Shown: piece after piece, positions 42,399 to 50,883 of the stretch | Layout of the letters: each line of letters opens with the position of its first letter | Position numbering within the stretch: the stretch's first letter is position 1 | Origin: Kribbella sp. NBC_00382 | GTDB lineage: Bacteria; Actinomycetota; Actinomycetes; Propionibacteriales; Kribbellaceae | Assembly: GCF_036067295.1 (NCBI RefSeq) | Contig: NZ_CP107954.1 | Coordinates: 7,998,001 to 8,062,000, forward strand | Direction of reading: 5' to 3' | DNA length: 64,000 nt | The notes under the pieces: generated by a model | Told to the model about the DNA's origin: nothing | Databases searched by the model: none | What the model saw: only the letters and a program-made list of their open reading frames with translations | Position numbers and translations under genes: made by a program

Positions 42399-42593
42399 AT
42401 GGTTGGCAAGCGAGGGCGCGTGATCGGCCGGATCGCACCGGGAATCGTCGGCGAGGTGATGTTGCCGGTCCGCGGTGCCACCGAGGCCTTCTACGCTTAC
42501 CCCGCGACCGACGAAGTGATCGAGGTCGGCACCCCGATCGTGGTGGTCGAGTACGACCCACCACGCACGGTCTACGTCGCCCGCGCCATCTGA
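42399..42593 (+). CDS. Small NfeD-like OB-fold protein
   Basis: A 64-residue protein, MVGKRGRVIGRIAPGIVGEV onward, ending VVVEYDPPRTVYVARAI. Its pattern of short beta strands with a GRVIG start resembles the soluble OB-fold domain of NfeD proteins, which partner with SPFH-domain proteins. The membrane helices and protease domain of long NfeD are absent. Start ATG 42399 has GGAGG upstream. The flotillin gene begins 24 bp after its stop, so they form an operon, as nfeD-floA pairs do in other bacteria. Confidence 0.75.
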   Translation: MVGKRGRVIGRIAPGIVGEVMLPVRGATEAFYAYPATDEVIEVGTPIVVVEYDPPRTVYVARAI

Positions 42594-42617
42594 AGAATTC
42601 TGTTCCCTGGAGGGGAA

Positions 42618-43970
42618 ATGCTCTGGACGTACCTGATCACCGGCGCCGTCGCGCTGGTGGTCCTCCTGATCCTGTTCCGGATGGTCTGGCGGGTGGCAGA
42701 GCCGAACGAGGCGCTGATCATCTCCGGCCTCGGCGCGCACTCGAGCCAGGAGCAGATCAACGAGACGCTCGGCTTCAAGATCGTCGTCGGCCGCGGTACC
42801 GCCGTGCTGCCCGGCTTCCAGACCGTTCGCCGGCTGCCGCTCGACATCCGGGCCACGCCGCTGACGGTCACCTGCGTGTCGAGTCAGGGCATTCCGCTGC
42901 ACATCAAGGGCGTCACGGCGTACAAGGTCGGTGACGACTACGGCTCGATCGCGAACGCGGCCCGGCGGTTCCTGGAGCAGAGCGACGAGCAGGTGATGAG
43001 CACGATCCACGAGCTGTTCGCCGGTCACCTGCGGGCGATCGTCGGTTCGACCACGGTCGAGGAGATGCTGCACGACCGGGAGACGCTGACCACGAACATC
43101 CGCGGCTCGCTGGCCGGTGACATGGAGAAGCTCGGCCTGGTGGTCGACTCGCTGCAGATCCAGGAGATCGACGACGAGTCCGGCTACATCAAGAACCTCG
43201 GCCGTCCGCAGGCCGCAGCCGTCGAGGCAGCGGCCCGGATCGCCTGGGCCGAGCGGGACCGGGAAGCCACCGAGCGCGAGCAGGTCGCCGAGGCGGCCAA
43301 GGCGGCTGCAGTACGGCAGAGCTCGATCGCCCGCGCCGGGTACCAGGCCGAGGTCGACCAGGCGAACTCGAAGGCGTCGCAGTCCGGCCCGCTGGCCGAG
43401 GCGCTGGCCCGCCAGGAGGTCGTGGTCGCCGAGACGGAGACCGCGAAGCTGAACGCGTCGCTGGCCGAGAAGCAGCTGGAGTCGTCGGTACTGAAGCCGG
43501 CCGATGCCGAGGCGTACAGGCAGCGCACGCTGGCCGCCGCCGACCGCGACGCTCAGATCGCCGCTGCCGAGGCGCAGGCTCGCGAGGTCACCCTTCGCGG
43601 TGAGGCGCAGGCGAAGGCGACCGAGCTGAACGGTAAGGCCGAGGCGCTCGCCGTCCAGGCCAAGGCGATGGCCGAGGCGGCCGGTATCAAGGCACGGGCC
43701 GAGGCCCTGGCCACGAACACCGACGCCGTCGTCGCGCAGCAGCTCGCCGAGGCCTACCCGGAGATCGTTCGCGCGGCCGCGTCGTCCTTCGAGAAGGTTG
43801 GCAACATGGTCGTGCTGAACGGTGCCCAGGGCATCGAGGACACCCTGGTCAAGACGATCACCATGGGCGGCTCGGGCTTCGCGCTGGCCAAGCAGCTGAT
43901 CGAGTCGCTGTCCAGCAACGGCAAGACGCCGACGCTCGAAGCGGTACCGGACGAGAACACCCCGGCCTGA
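42618..43970 (+). CDS. SPFH/flotillin-family membrane scaffold protein
   Basis: A 450-residue flotillin-like protein. One N-terminal helix (TYLITGAVALVVLLILFRMV) anchors it, then an SPFH/PHB domain (EALIISGLG ... RRLPLDIRATPLTVTCVSSQGIPLHIKGVTAYKVG), then a long Ala/Glu-rich coiled coil with EAAARIAWAERDREATEREQVAEAA and repeated EAQAKATELNGKAEAL. The C-terminal region has AYPEIVRAAASSFEKVGNM. Flotillins organise membrane microdomains and oligomerise through the coiled coil. It is divergent from the caspase-like gene across a 169-bp shared upstream region plus the small NfeD-like gene. Confidence 0.92.
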   Translation: MLWTYLITGAVALVVLLILFRMVWRVAEPNEALIISGLGAHSSQEQINETLGFKIVVGRGTAVLPGFQTVRRLPLDIRATPLTVTCVSSQGIPLHIKGVTAYKVGDDYGSIANAARRFLEQSDEQVMSTIHELFAGHLRAIVGSTTVEEMLHDRETLTTNIRGSLAGDMEKLGLVVDSLQIQEIDDESGYIKNLGRPQAAAVEAAARIAWAERDREATEREQVAEAAKAAAVRQSSIARAGYQAEVDQANSKASQSGPLAEALARQEVVVAETETAKLNASLAEKQLESSVLKPADAEAYRQRTLAAADRDAQIAAAEAQAREVTLRGEAQAKATELNGKAEALAVQAKAMAEAAGIKARAEALATNTDAVVAQQLAEAYPEIVRAAASSFEKVGNMVVLNGAQGIEDTLVKTITMGGSGFALAKQLIESLSSNGKTPTLEAVPDENTPA

Positions 43971-44127
43971 CACCTGTGGGAAGCCTTTCGACCACAGGTT
44001 AATCACTAACGATTCACCCGCGTGATCAGTTCCTAAGTCACGAAACCTGCGTTAGCTTGTGAGCACATCACTCCAAGCGTCAGGGATCTCACCATCCGTG
44101 ACAGGTCGCCCCGAAGGACTGATCACC

Positions 44128-44913
44128 GTGCCCGTCCGACGAATTCTCGCTGTTCTAGCCTCGCTCCTGGTCGGTGCCGCCACCCTGGTGGCGGTACCGA
44201 CCGAGGCGATGGCCGCGCCGAACTTCAAGGCCCCGTTCCCGTGTGGCCAGCAATGGACCTACAGCCACCACTCGGCCGAGGTCCGCCGCGCGCTCGACTT
44301 CATCCGCTCCGACGGCGGAGTCACCAACGGGACTCCCGTACTGGCCTCCGCGGCCGGCACCGCGCACCGGTTCTCCCAGCCCAGTGGAGCCGGCAACTAC
44401 ATCGCCGTCGAGCACGGCGGCGGCTGGAAGACCTACTACTTCCACCTCTCCTCGTACTCCGTTGCCGAGGGCGCCCAGGTCTCCCAGGGCCAGCAGATCG
44501 GCGTGACCGGTGCCACCGGCAACGTCACCGGCCCGCACATCCACTACGAGCAACTGCTCAACGGGGTCGGCCAGAACATCGTCATCAACGGAACGGGCCT
44601 GTCCTACCCCGGCTCGTACGGCTCGGCCTTCCTGACCAGTGACAACGGTTGCGGCAGCCAGCCCGGCAAGCCCTTCATGACCTGGGGTTCCGGCGTCCGG
44701 GTCCGCTCCGACGCGCACCTGAGCTCGCCGGTCGTCGCCACCCTGAGCGGTCCGACCTCGGTCCGGGTCCTTTGCCAGAAGCAAGGAGACACGGTCAACG
44801 CGGAGGGCTACACGAACAACTGGTGGGCCAAGCTCGCCAGCCCGGCCGGGTACATCAGCAACATCTACATCGACGATCCGAACGCGGTACTGCCAGGCGT
44901 TCCGACCTGTTGA
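44128..44913 (+). CDS. Secreted M23 peptidase with C-terminal SH3-like module
   Basis: A 261-residue exported protein: signal peptide (VPVRRILAVLASLLVGAATLVAV), then an M23 domain with YSHHSAEVRRALDF for the first zinc ligands and GPHIHYE for the last. The C-terminal 75 residues are an SH3-like unit (VRVRSDAHLSSPVVATL ... NNWWAKLASPAGYISNIYI ... LPGVPTC). The same unit, nearly identical in its final part, ends the amidase at 48187-49572. Expected role: peptidoglycan endopeptidase or inactive cell-wall binder. GTG 44128 with AAGGA upstream fits the signal peptide; a GTG at 44059 is further upstream. Confidence 0.85.
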   Translation: MPVRRILAVLASLLVGAATLVAVPTEAMAAPNFKAPFPCGQQWTYSHHSAEVRRALDFIRSDGGVTNGTPVLASAAGTAHRFSQPSGAGNYIAVEHGGGWKTYYFHLSSYSVAEGAQVSQGQQIGVTGATGNVTGPHIHYEQLLNGVGQNIVINGTGLSYPGSYGSAFLTSDNGCGSQPGKPFMTWGSGVRVRSDAHLSSPVVATLSGPTSVRVLCQKQGDTVNAEGYTNNWWAKLASPAGYISNIYIDDPNAVLPGVPTC

Positions 44914-44922
44914 GTTGAGGCG

Positions 44923-44955
44923 GGCCGGGCCCACACCCTGGGGGTGGGCCCGGCC
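44923..44955. terminator. Bidirectional terminator between convergent genes
   Basis: GGCCGGGCCCAC and GTGGGCCCGGCC form a near-perfect GC-rich stem around 44923-44955, 10 bp after the M23 stop and 7 bp before the stop of the S1 protease on the other strand. Confidence 0.75.
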
Positions 44956-44961
44956 ATCCTG

Positions 44962-46092
44962 CTATGCGGTGTGCAGTGTGAGCCCGTACGTGCTCAGGAT
45001 CTCGTTGACCGGCTGGAACCAGGTCTCACCACCGCTGCTGCAGTTGCCCCAGCCACCAGAGGTCACGCCCTGGGCCTGGTCACCGGTGATGAACGAGCCA
45101 CCCGAGTCGCCGGGCTCGGCGCACACGTTGGTCCTGGTGGCGCCGTAGAAGAGCTGGCCGTTGCCGTAGTTCACGGTCTCGTTCTTGCCCGTGACGGTGC
45201 CGCAGTGCCAGTGCGAGGTAGAGCCGCTGCGGCAGACCGACGTACCGATCGGAGCTTCCCAGGAGCCGCGGACCAGCGCGTCGCTGACCTGTCCCCAGCC
45301 GAGCACTACCGGTACGGTCCACCAGCCACTGTCGATCTGAACCCACGAGTAGTCGTTACCGGGGAAGGACGAGCCCCGGAAGACGCCCTGGTTCGAGTGA
45401 TCCCAGCCGAACGTCCTGGCGCCGACACCAGGCGAGCAGTGGCCGGCCGAGACGAATCCGCCGTACACGGAGAAGCCGATCGAGCAGCGGACGTTGCCGG
45501 TGTAGTACGGGTCTCCCCCGACCGTACCGGCGGCGAAGGTACGCGGCGCCTGGGCCGTGACCTCTTGGACAGTGACCGCTCCGGCCTTCGACAGCTTGAC
45601 CACGAACGCATTGACGGCCTGGGAACGCTTACCTGCTTGGACATTCACGACGACACTGCCTGTACGAGGGTCAGCAGCCCAGCCACTCACTGCGGCCGGT
45701 ACTGCCTTCCCAGCCAGCTTGTCGACAGCAGCCTTGCGCTGGTCGAGCTGCTTCGCAGTAGCCGGTACTACCGACACGTCGGCGCCAGTAGCCCGTACTG
45801 CGTCCGCTACGGCTGAGCTGGTCACTCCGACGACCAGTCGCTGCCGAGCGGCGTCGTACCAGGTACCACCGAAAGCGGCTCCCGCTGCGCGCTGGGCGAG
45901 CGGGACGAGCTTGGTGGCGACCGACTCGGCCTTGAGCCGGTCCTTGGCCTGCTGCTCGGTCAGACCGAGGTCAGCCTGCATGGCGGTCGCCTGCTGCGGT
46001 ACTGCGAGTGGCTGGTCAGGCGATGCGGCCATCGCTTGGGATGGGACGGCTACCGCGCTCGCTACAAGCACGGCGACAGCAAATACCTTCAT
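44962..46092 (-). CDS. Streptogrisin-type secreted S1 protease
   Basis: A 376-residue secreted serine protease. A signal peptide (MKVFAVAVLVASAVAVPSQAMA) and an alpha-lytic-protease-type pro-region (to about residue 190) precede the mature trypsin fold. The catalytic His is in GFVSAGHC, the Asp in NDYSWVQID, and the Ser in EPGDSGGSFI. Six cysteines in the mature part suit three disulfides. The pro-region probably acts as a folding chaperone and is cut off. The gene ends in the bidirectional terminator. No chitin-binding or other C-terminal domain is present. Confidence 0.92.
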   Translation of the reverse strand: MKVFAVAVLVASAVAVPSQAMAASPDQPLAVPQQATAMQADLGLTEQQAKDRLKAESVATKLVPLAQRAAGAAFGGTWYDAARQRLVVGVTSSAVADAVRATGADVSVVPATAKQLDQRKAAVDKLAGKAVPAAVSGWAADPRTGSVVVNVQAGKRSQAVNAFVVKLSKAGAVTVQEVTAQAPRTFAAGTVGGDPYYTGNVRCSIGFSVYGGFVSAGHCSPGVGARTFGWDHSNQGVFRGSSFPGNDYSWVQIDSGWWTVPVVLGWGQVSDALVRGSWEAPIGTSVCRSGSTSHWHCGTVTGKNETVNYGNGQLFYGATRTNVCAEPGDSGGSFITGDQAQGVTSGGWGNCSSGGETWFQPVNEILSTYGLTLHTA

Positions 46093-46193
46093 CGGACTCT
46101 CCTCACCTAGGGGCGGTTCGGTGCGGTGAGAGCGCTCTCGAAACCGAGAGTGTCCTAGTGATTACAAGTCGTCAAGGTGTTGACCGAAAGCGG

Positions 46194-46832
46194 TCAGAGT
46201 CCCAGGTGGGCGAGGACGGCGAGGACGCGGCGGTGACCCGAGTCGGTCGGCGGCAGGTCGAGCTTGAGGAAAACGTTGCCGACGTGTTTGTGGACGGCGC
46301 CTTCGCTGATCACCAGCTTCTGCCCGATCGCGGTGTTGCCGAGCCCCTCGGCCATCAGCGCGAGCACCTCGCGTTCGCGCGGCGTCAGGCGTTCCAGCGG
46401 GTCGCTGCGCTTCACCATCAACTGGCTGACGACCTCGGGGTCGAGGACCGTGCCGCCGGCGGCGACCCGGCGTACGGCCTCCATGAACTCGTCCACCCGG
46501 GAGACCCGGTCCTTGAGCAGGTAGCCGACTCCCTCGCTCCCGGCGGCCAGGAGCTCGGCGGCGTACACCTCCTCGACGTACTGCGAGAAGACGAGTACCG
46601 GGAAGCCAGGTCGCAGCCGGCGCGCCTCGATCGCGGCGCGCAGCCCCTCGTCGGTGAAGGTCGGTGGCAGCCGGACGTCGACCACCGCGATGTCCGGCTG
46701 GTGCTCGGCCACCGCCTTGGCGAACTCGTCCGCGTCACCCGCGACAGCGGCCACCTCGAACCCGGAGTTGCCCAGCAGCAGGCCGAGCCCCTTGGCAAGG
46801 ATCGGGTTGTCCTCGAGGATCACTACGCGCAC
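46194..46832 (-). CDS. NarL/FixJ-family response regulator
   Basis: A 212-residue regulator. The receiver has intact acidic residues: EDN at the N-terminus (MRVVILEDNPIL) and the phosphoacceptor Asp in PDIAVVDVRLPP. The output domain is a LuxR HTH (LTPREREVLALMAEGL, ISEGAVHKHVGNVFLKL). It overlaps the 3' end of the kinase gene by 10 bp, so the two are a pair. The regulon is unknown; nearby cell-wall genes are candidates only by position. Confidence 0.93.
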   Translation of the reverse strand: MRVVILEDNPILAKGLGLLLGNSGFEVAAVAGDADEFAKAVAEHQPDIAVVDVRLPPTFTDEGLRAAIEARRLRPGFPVLVFSQYVEEVYAAELLAAGSEGVGYLLKDRVSRVDEFMEAVRRVAAGGTVLDPEVVSQLMVKRSDPLERLTPREREVLALMAEGLGNTAIGQKLVISEGAVHKHVGNVFLKLDLPPTDSGHRRVLAVLAHLGL

Positions 46833-48058
46833 GGCAGGATCACCTCGACCGTCGTCGGCCCACCGATGGGGCTCTGCAGTTCGATCTGACCGTCGATGGC
46901 TTCCACGCGATGCACCATGCCACGCAGCCCGCTCCCCCGGCCCAGCAGGTCGGCCTCCTCGTTGATCCGGGCGCCGCCGATGCCGTCGTCCGTGACGGCC
47001 AGGTAGAGCTCAGGGCCGCGCCGCTCCAGCAGTACGTCGACATGGCCGGCCGCGGAGTGCTTGGTGATGTTGGTGAGGGATTCGGCGACTACGAAGTACG
47101 CAGCGGCCTCTACTGGCGCCGGGACCGTGCCGAGTTCGCCTACGCGCAGTTCAACCGGGATGGGGCTGCGGGCGCACAGTGCAGCGACCGCACCGGCCAG
47201 ACCGCGGTCGGCCAGGATCGGCGGGTACATGGTTCGCAGTACGCCGCGTAGCTCGGTCATTGCTTGCTCTGCACCGTCCCTGGCATCGTCGAGGATCTTG
47301 GCGGCCTTCTCCGGGTCGTCTGCCATTACCTGCTTGGCGACCCCGATCCGCATGGCCAGCGAGACCAACTGCGCCTGCGTACCATCGTGGAGGTCCCGCT
47401 CGATCCGGCGCAGCTCAGCGCCGTGCGAGTCGACAGCACCGGCCCTGGTGCGGGTCAGCTCCTCCACCCGCTGGCTGAGCCTCGCCGTCTCCAGCTCCTG
47501 GGCACTGGGCGCCAGCAGGCCGAGTACTGCCTTGGCATGACCGCGTGCGGTGGCCGGGGCGACCCAGCCGAGGAAGGCGATCCCGACCAGGATCTGCAGC
47601 GGGCCGAAGGTCAGCGCCTTCCACCAGGAGTCGATCGGGACGCCCAGAATGTCGGCGTCTCCGCCGGCGAACGGCCAGATCACCATGCTGATCACCGCTG
47701 ACGGCACCGAGAAGATCGCGAAGATCGCCACGAAGAACTCGACGATCACCACTGGGGGCATCAGCAGGAGCCGCAGGCTGCGGATGAACGACTTGTCCTT
47801 GAACAAGGTCACCACATCGCCTGGCTGCCGCGGCAGAGCGTCAGGCAACGAAACGGCGTCCGGCAGCTTGAGGTAGCGCGACGCCCGGTACCGCTCGCTG
47901 TTCGCCAGCTTGACCAGCCCGGCGGTGGCGCCGGGGATGAACCAGCCCAGCAGCAGGCTGATCGGGAGTGCGGCGAGCAGCGTGATGCCCTTCAGGTACC
48001 GGATGAGCAGGTACCCACTGGCCGGCCCACCGCGGGCCAGGATCTTCGTCAGCATCAC
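46823..48058 (-). CDS. NarL-type sensor histidine kinase with a membrane sensor domain
   Basis: A 411-residue kinase. The first 175 residues contain about four hydrophobic segments in two pairs with short extracytoplasmic loops, resembling the PF13796 putative sensor domain common in actinobacteria. HisKA_3 follows with the phosphoacceptor His in ERDLHDGTQAQLVSL, then HATPase_c with VAESLTNITKHS and DDGIGG. The start is GTG 48058 or the adjoining ATG 48055. It pairs with the regulator downstream. Confidence 0.93.
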   Translation of the reverse strand: MMLTKILARGGPASGYLLIRYLKGITLLAALPISLLLGWFIPGATAGLVKLANSERYRASRYLKLPDAVSLPDALPRQPGDVVTLFKDKSFIRSLRLLLMPPVVIVEFFVAIFAIFSVPSAVISMVIWPFAGGDADILGVPIDSWWKALTFGPLQILVGIAFLGWVAPATARGHAKAVLGLLAPSAQELETARLSQRVEELTRTRAGAVDSHGAELRRIERDLHDGTQAQLVSLAMRIGVAKQVMADDPEKAAKILDDARDGAEQAMTELRGVLRTMYPPILADRGLAGAVAALCARSPIPVELRVGELGTVPAPVEAAAYFVVAESLTNITKHSAAGHVDVLLERRGPELYLAVTDDGIGGARINEEADLLGRGSGLRGMVHRVEAIDGQIELQSPIGGPTTVEVILPCA

Positions 48059-48145
48059 AGGAGCCTTTCCGTCGTCGTCAGTATCGATCCTGACGCAACA
48101 GGGCGGCTCACGTCGGTACAGCAGGCTCTACTCTTCACCCGGGTG

Positions 48146-48176
48146 CCCGGGGCCCCATCATGCCTGGGACCCCGGG
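48146..48176 (-). terminator. Terminator of the amidase gene
   Basis: CCCGGGGCCCC (48146-48156) and GGGACCCCGGG (48166-48176) pair over 11 bp with one mismatch, 11 bp past the amidase stop. It lies between two genes read in the same direction, so it separates the amidase from the two-component operon. Confidence 0.65.
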
Positions 48177-48186
48177 ACCGGCGGTG

Positions 48187-49572
48187 CTACGCGCAGACAG
48201 GAACCCCAGGAAGTTTCGGGTTCGGGTCGGAGATGTAGATGTTGGACATATAGCCGCCCTGGTCGCGCAGCTTGGCCCACCAGTTGTTGGTGGTGCCCTC
48301 CGCGGTGACCGTGTCGCCCTGCTTCTGGCAGGTCACGAAGACCTGGGTCGGGCCGGGCAGTTCCGTGATGATCGAGGCGGTCAGCTTCGGCTCCGTACGG
48401 ACCCGGACGCCGGAGCCGTAGGTGGTGAAGTTGTACGTCGGCGGGTTGCCGCCGTTGACCAGCTGCATGTAGTAGGTCCAGTTCCAGTTCGGACCGGGGT
48501 CCGTGTGGGTCTGGTTCGGCAGCTCGGAGTGACCCTTGATGTGGGCCCGATCCTTCGGGATGCCCCGGCGCTCGGCGATGTTCCTGGTCACTGCCGCCGA
48601 CGAGCGGTACATGGCGTCGGTGAACCAGGACGGCTGGTCCACGAAGCCCTCGTGCTCGATCCCGATCGAGTACCCGTTCTCGGAGCCGACGTGCCAGGCG
48701 GTGTCCTTCTCGGCCACCATCTGGGTGACCTGGCCGTCGCTGGACCGGATCACGTAGTGCGCGCTCACCTGGGCCGCGGAGTTCTTGAACCAGCTGATGG
48801 TTCCGGCGTACGAGCCCTGGGTGACGTGGATGACGATCGTGGTGATCGCCTTGGTCCGGCCGACCCGGTAGTTGCAGGTGCAGGCCGCGTTCCAGATCGC
48901 GCCCGGGTAGTCGACCGCCTGGATCGACGACGGGCTCTTGGTGCCGAGCGGGGCCACCTTGGCGTACGCGCCGCGGTCCGGGGTGACCTTCTTGGGCTGG
49001 GTGCCGACCGAGCCGACGCCCTCACCGATGATCCGGTAGACCTCGTCGGTGTAGAGCCGGCCGGTCGGTGCGTCGGCGGAGTGCGAGTACTTCGCGACGA
49101 CGGAGTACCACTTGGCCAGGTCGGTGCGGGCATTCCCGCTGAGGCCGGCCTGGTCGGCGTACGAGTCGAGGACGGCAGCGGCGCCGGTGATGTTGGCCGC
49201 CGAGTCCTTGGACAGCTGCTCGACCGGCAGGCCGGTCAGCTTGGCCGCCTCGGACAGCGTCGGGTTCTGCGGGTTGCTGGCCAGGTGCATCAGGCCGTAG
49301 CCGTTGTCCTGGCTGGGCAGGCCGTTGTGGCCGTCCAGGTGGGACTCGGCATAGCCGATGCTGACGAGTACTTCACGGGGTACGTCGTACTTGATGGCGG
49401 CTGCGTTGAAGGCCTGCGCCAGGTCACCTGGCACAGCCGATCCGGTCTGGGGGCCGGTTGGTTCGGGCGCTGGTGCGGCAGTGCTTGGGAGCGCGCCGCT
49501 GAGGGCGATGGCTCCGGCAGCGGCTGCGGCGAGCAGCGCGGTCAGTCTGGGCACTCGGGCGGTCTTACCCAT
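48187..49572 (-). CDS. Secreted N-acetylmuramoyl-L-alanine amidase (Amidase_2) with SH3-like module
   Basis: A 461-residue exported protein. A signal peptide (MGKTARVPRLTALLAAAAAGAIAL) precedes an N-terminal domain of about 150 residues in which a lysozyme-like or helical pattern may be seen (YDVPREVLVSIGYAESHL ... NGYGLMHLA). The middle domain is Amidase_2: IVIHVTQGSYAG, HVGSENGYSIGIEHEG and IKGHSELPNQTHTDPG give the zinc His/His/Asp-type ligands. It cleaves the bond between N-acetylmuramate and L-alanine. The C-terminus is the same SH3-like module as in the M23 peptidase at 44128. ATG 49572 is selected with GGAAGGAA upstream. Confidence 0.9.
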   Translation of the reverse strand: MGKTARVPRLTALLAAAAAGAIALSGALPSTAAPAPEPTGPQTGSAVPGDLAQAFNAAAIKYDVPREVLVSIGYAESHLDGHNGLPSQDNGYGLMHLASNPQNPTLSEAAKLTGLPVEQLSKDSAANITGAAAVLDSYADQAGLSGNARTDLAKWYSVVAKYSHSADAPTGRLYTDEVYRIIGEGVGSVGTQPKKVTPDRGAYAKVAPLGTKSPSSIQAVDYPGAIWNAACTCNYRVGRTKAITTIVIHVTQGSYAGTISWFKNSAAQVSAHYVIRSSDGQVTQMVAEKDTAWHVGSENGYSIGIEHEGFVDQPSWFTDAMYRSSAAVTRNIAERRGIPKDRAHIKGHSELPNQTHTDPGPNWNWTYYMQLVNGGNPPTYNFTTYGSGVRVRTEPKLTASIITELPGPTQVFVTCQKQGDTVTAEGTTNNWWAKLRDQGGYMSNIYISDPNPKLPGVPVCA

Positions 49573-49767
49573 GGGGGTTCGTTCCTTCCCTTGCGACGTC
49601 CACCGCGCCTCCCGCGACGGACGTCCCACCGAGGGGCGTCGGCGGGTGCGACTCACGGTAGGGCAAAAACTTCCGTCGCGGCCAGTAGTTACGTGAATAT
49701 TTCCCGTCACGGGGTGAAATTGTTCGATCACTCAGCTGTTTCGCCGTGATCCTGCCACTTTTGCGTG

Positions 49768-50859
49768 TCAGGGGCGGTAGACGCGGCCGCGCAGGACGAT
49801 GCACTCGGGGTGGCTGAGGACGGCCGGGTTGGCGCGCGGGTCCTCGGCGTACACGACGAGGTCGGCCGGGTTGCCGGGGGTGAGGTCGGCGGGGGCGCCT
49901 AGCCAGGTACGGGCGGCCCAGGAGCCGGCGGCGAGGGCCTGTTCGCCGGACAGGCCGATGGTGGTGAGGGCCTGGATCTCCTGGGCGACCAGGCCGTGCC
50001 CGAGTACGCCGCCTGCGTCGGTCCCCGCGTAGACGGGCACCCCTGCCTCTACGGCGGAGCGCAGGGTGTCGCGGCGACGGGCGTACAGGTCACGCATGTG
50101 GTCGGCGTACACGGGGAACTTGCCGGCGGCCTGGTCGGCGTACAGGGGGAAGTTCTCGAGCTGGATGAGCGTCGGGACGACGGCAACGCCACGGGCGGCC
50201 ATGTCGTCGAGCATGTCGGGCAGTAGGCCGGTGCCGTGCTCGATGCAGTCGATGCCTGCGGCCAGCAGGTCGGGTAGGGCGTGTTCGCCGAAGACGTGCG
50301 CGGTCACCCGGGCGTTGAGCTCATGGGCCCGAGTGATCGCTGCAGTGAGCGCCTCCAGCGGCCAGCAGGCGGTCAGGTCGCCCGCGTCGCGGTCGATCCA
50401 GTCCCCCACCAGCTTGACCCAGCCGTCGCCGCGGCGGGCCTCCTGCTCGACGTACGCGACCAGCTCCTCCGGCTCGATCTCCCAGCCGTAGTTGCGGATG
50501 TAGCGCTTGGATCGGGCGATGTGCCGGCCGGCCCGGATGATCTTGGGCAGGTCCTCCCGCTCGTCGATCCAGCGGGTATCAGCGGCCGAGCCCGCGTCCC
50601 GGACCAGCAGGGCCCCGGCATCCCGGTCGACAGTCGCCTGCTGCTCCTGTACGTCCCGGTCGACCGGGCCATGGCTGTCCAGGCCGATGTGGCAGTGCGC
50701 GTCCACCAGGCCGGGCACGATCCAGCCGCCCGTACTGACGGTGGTGACATCAGCAGTGGCGGGCCGGTCGACGACCAGCCCGCCACTGAGGTGAAGCTCT
50801 TGCTGCTCACCGGCCGGCAGTACCGTGCCGGCGAGCCGTAGTACACCGGTCTCGGTCAT
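49768..50859 (-). CDS. Amidohydrolase-superfamily protein (imidazolonepropionase-like)
   Basis: A 363-residue metal-dependent hydrolase. GGWIVPGLVDAHCHIGLD has the HxH metal pair, ARVTAHVFGEHALPDLLAAGIDCIEHGTG supplies further His ligands, and VYAGTDAGGVLGHG gives the last Asp. These are the marks of the amidohydrolase TIM barrel of the HutI/prolidase-like type. Deamination or hydrolysis of a cyclic amide or dipeptide is expected but not resolved. It sits among cell-wall hydrolases with no obvious functional link and starts with GTG or ATG near 50859. Confidence 0.85.
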   Translation of the reverse strand: MTETGVLRLAGTVLPAGEQQELHLSGGLVVDRPATADVTTVSTGGWIVPGLVDAHCHIGLDSHGPVDRDVQEQQATVDRDAGALLVRDAGSAADTRWIDEREDLPKIIRAGRHIARSKRYIRNYGWEIEPEELVAYVEQEARRGDGWVKLVGDWIDRDAGDLTACWPLEALTAAITRAHELNARVTAHVFGEHALPDLLAAGIDCIEHGTGLLPDMLDDMAARGVAVVPTLIQLENFPLYADQAAGKFPVYADHMRDLYARRRDTLRSAVEAGVPVYAGTDAGGVLGHGLVAQEIQALTTIGLSGEQALAAGSWAARTWLGAPADLTPGNPADLVVYAEDPRANPAVLSHPECIVLRGRVYRP

Positions 50860-50883
50860 TGCCAGACCGTAACCGGTACTGCG

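Noticed and set aside
43971..44127. Cyclic di-AMP riboswitch before the M23 peptidase
   Set aside because: Cell-wall hydrolase genes in actinobacteria often have one, but I could not align the conserved core by eye. A covariance search would decide.
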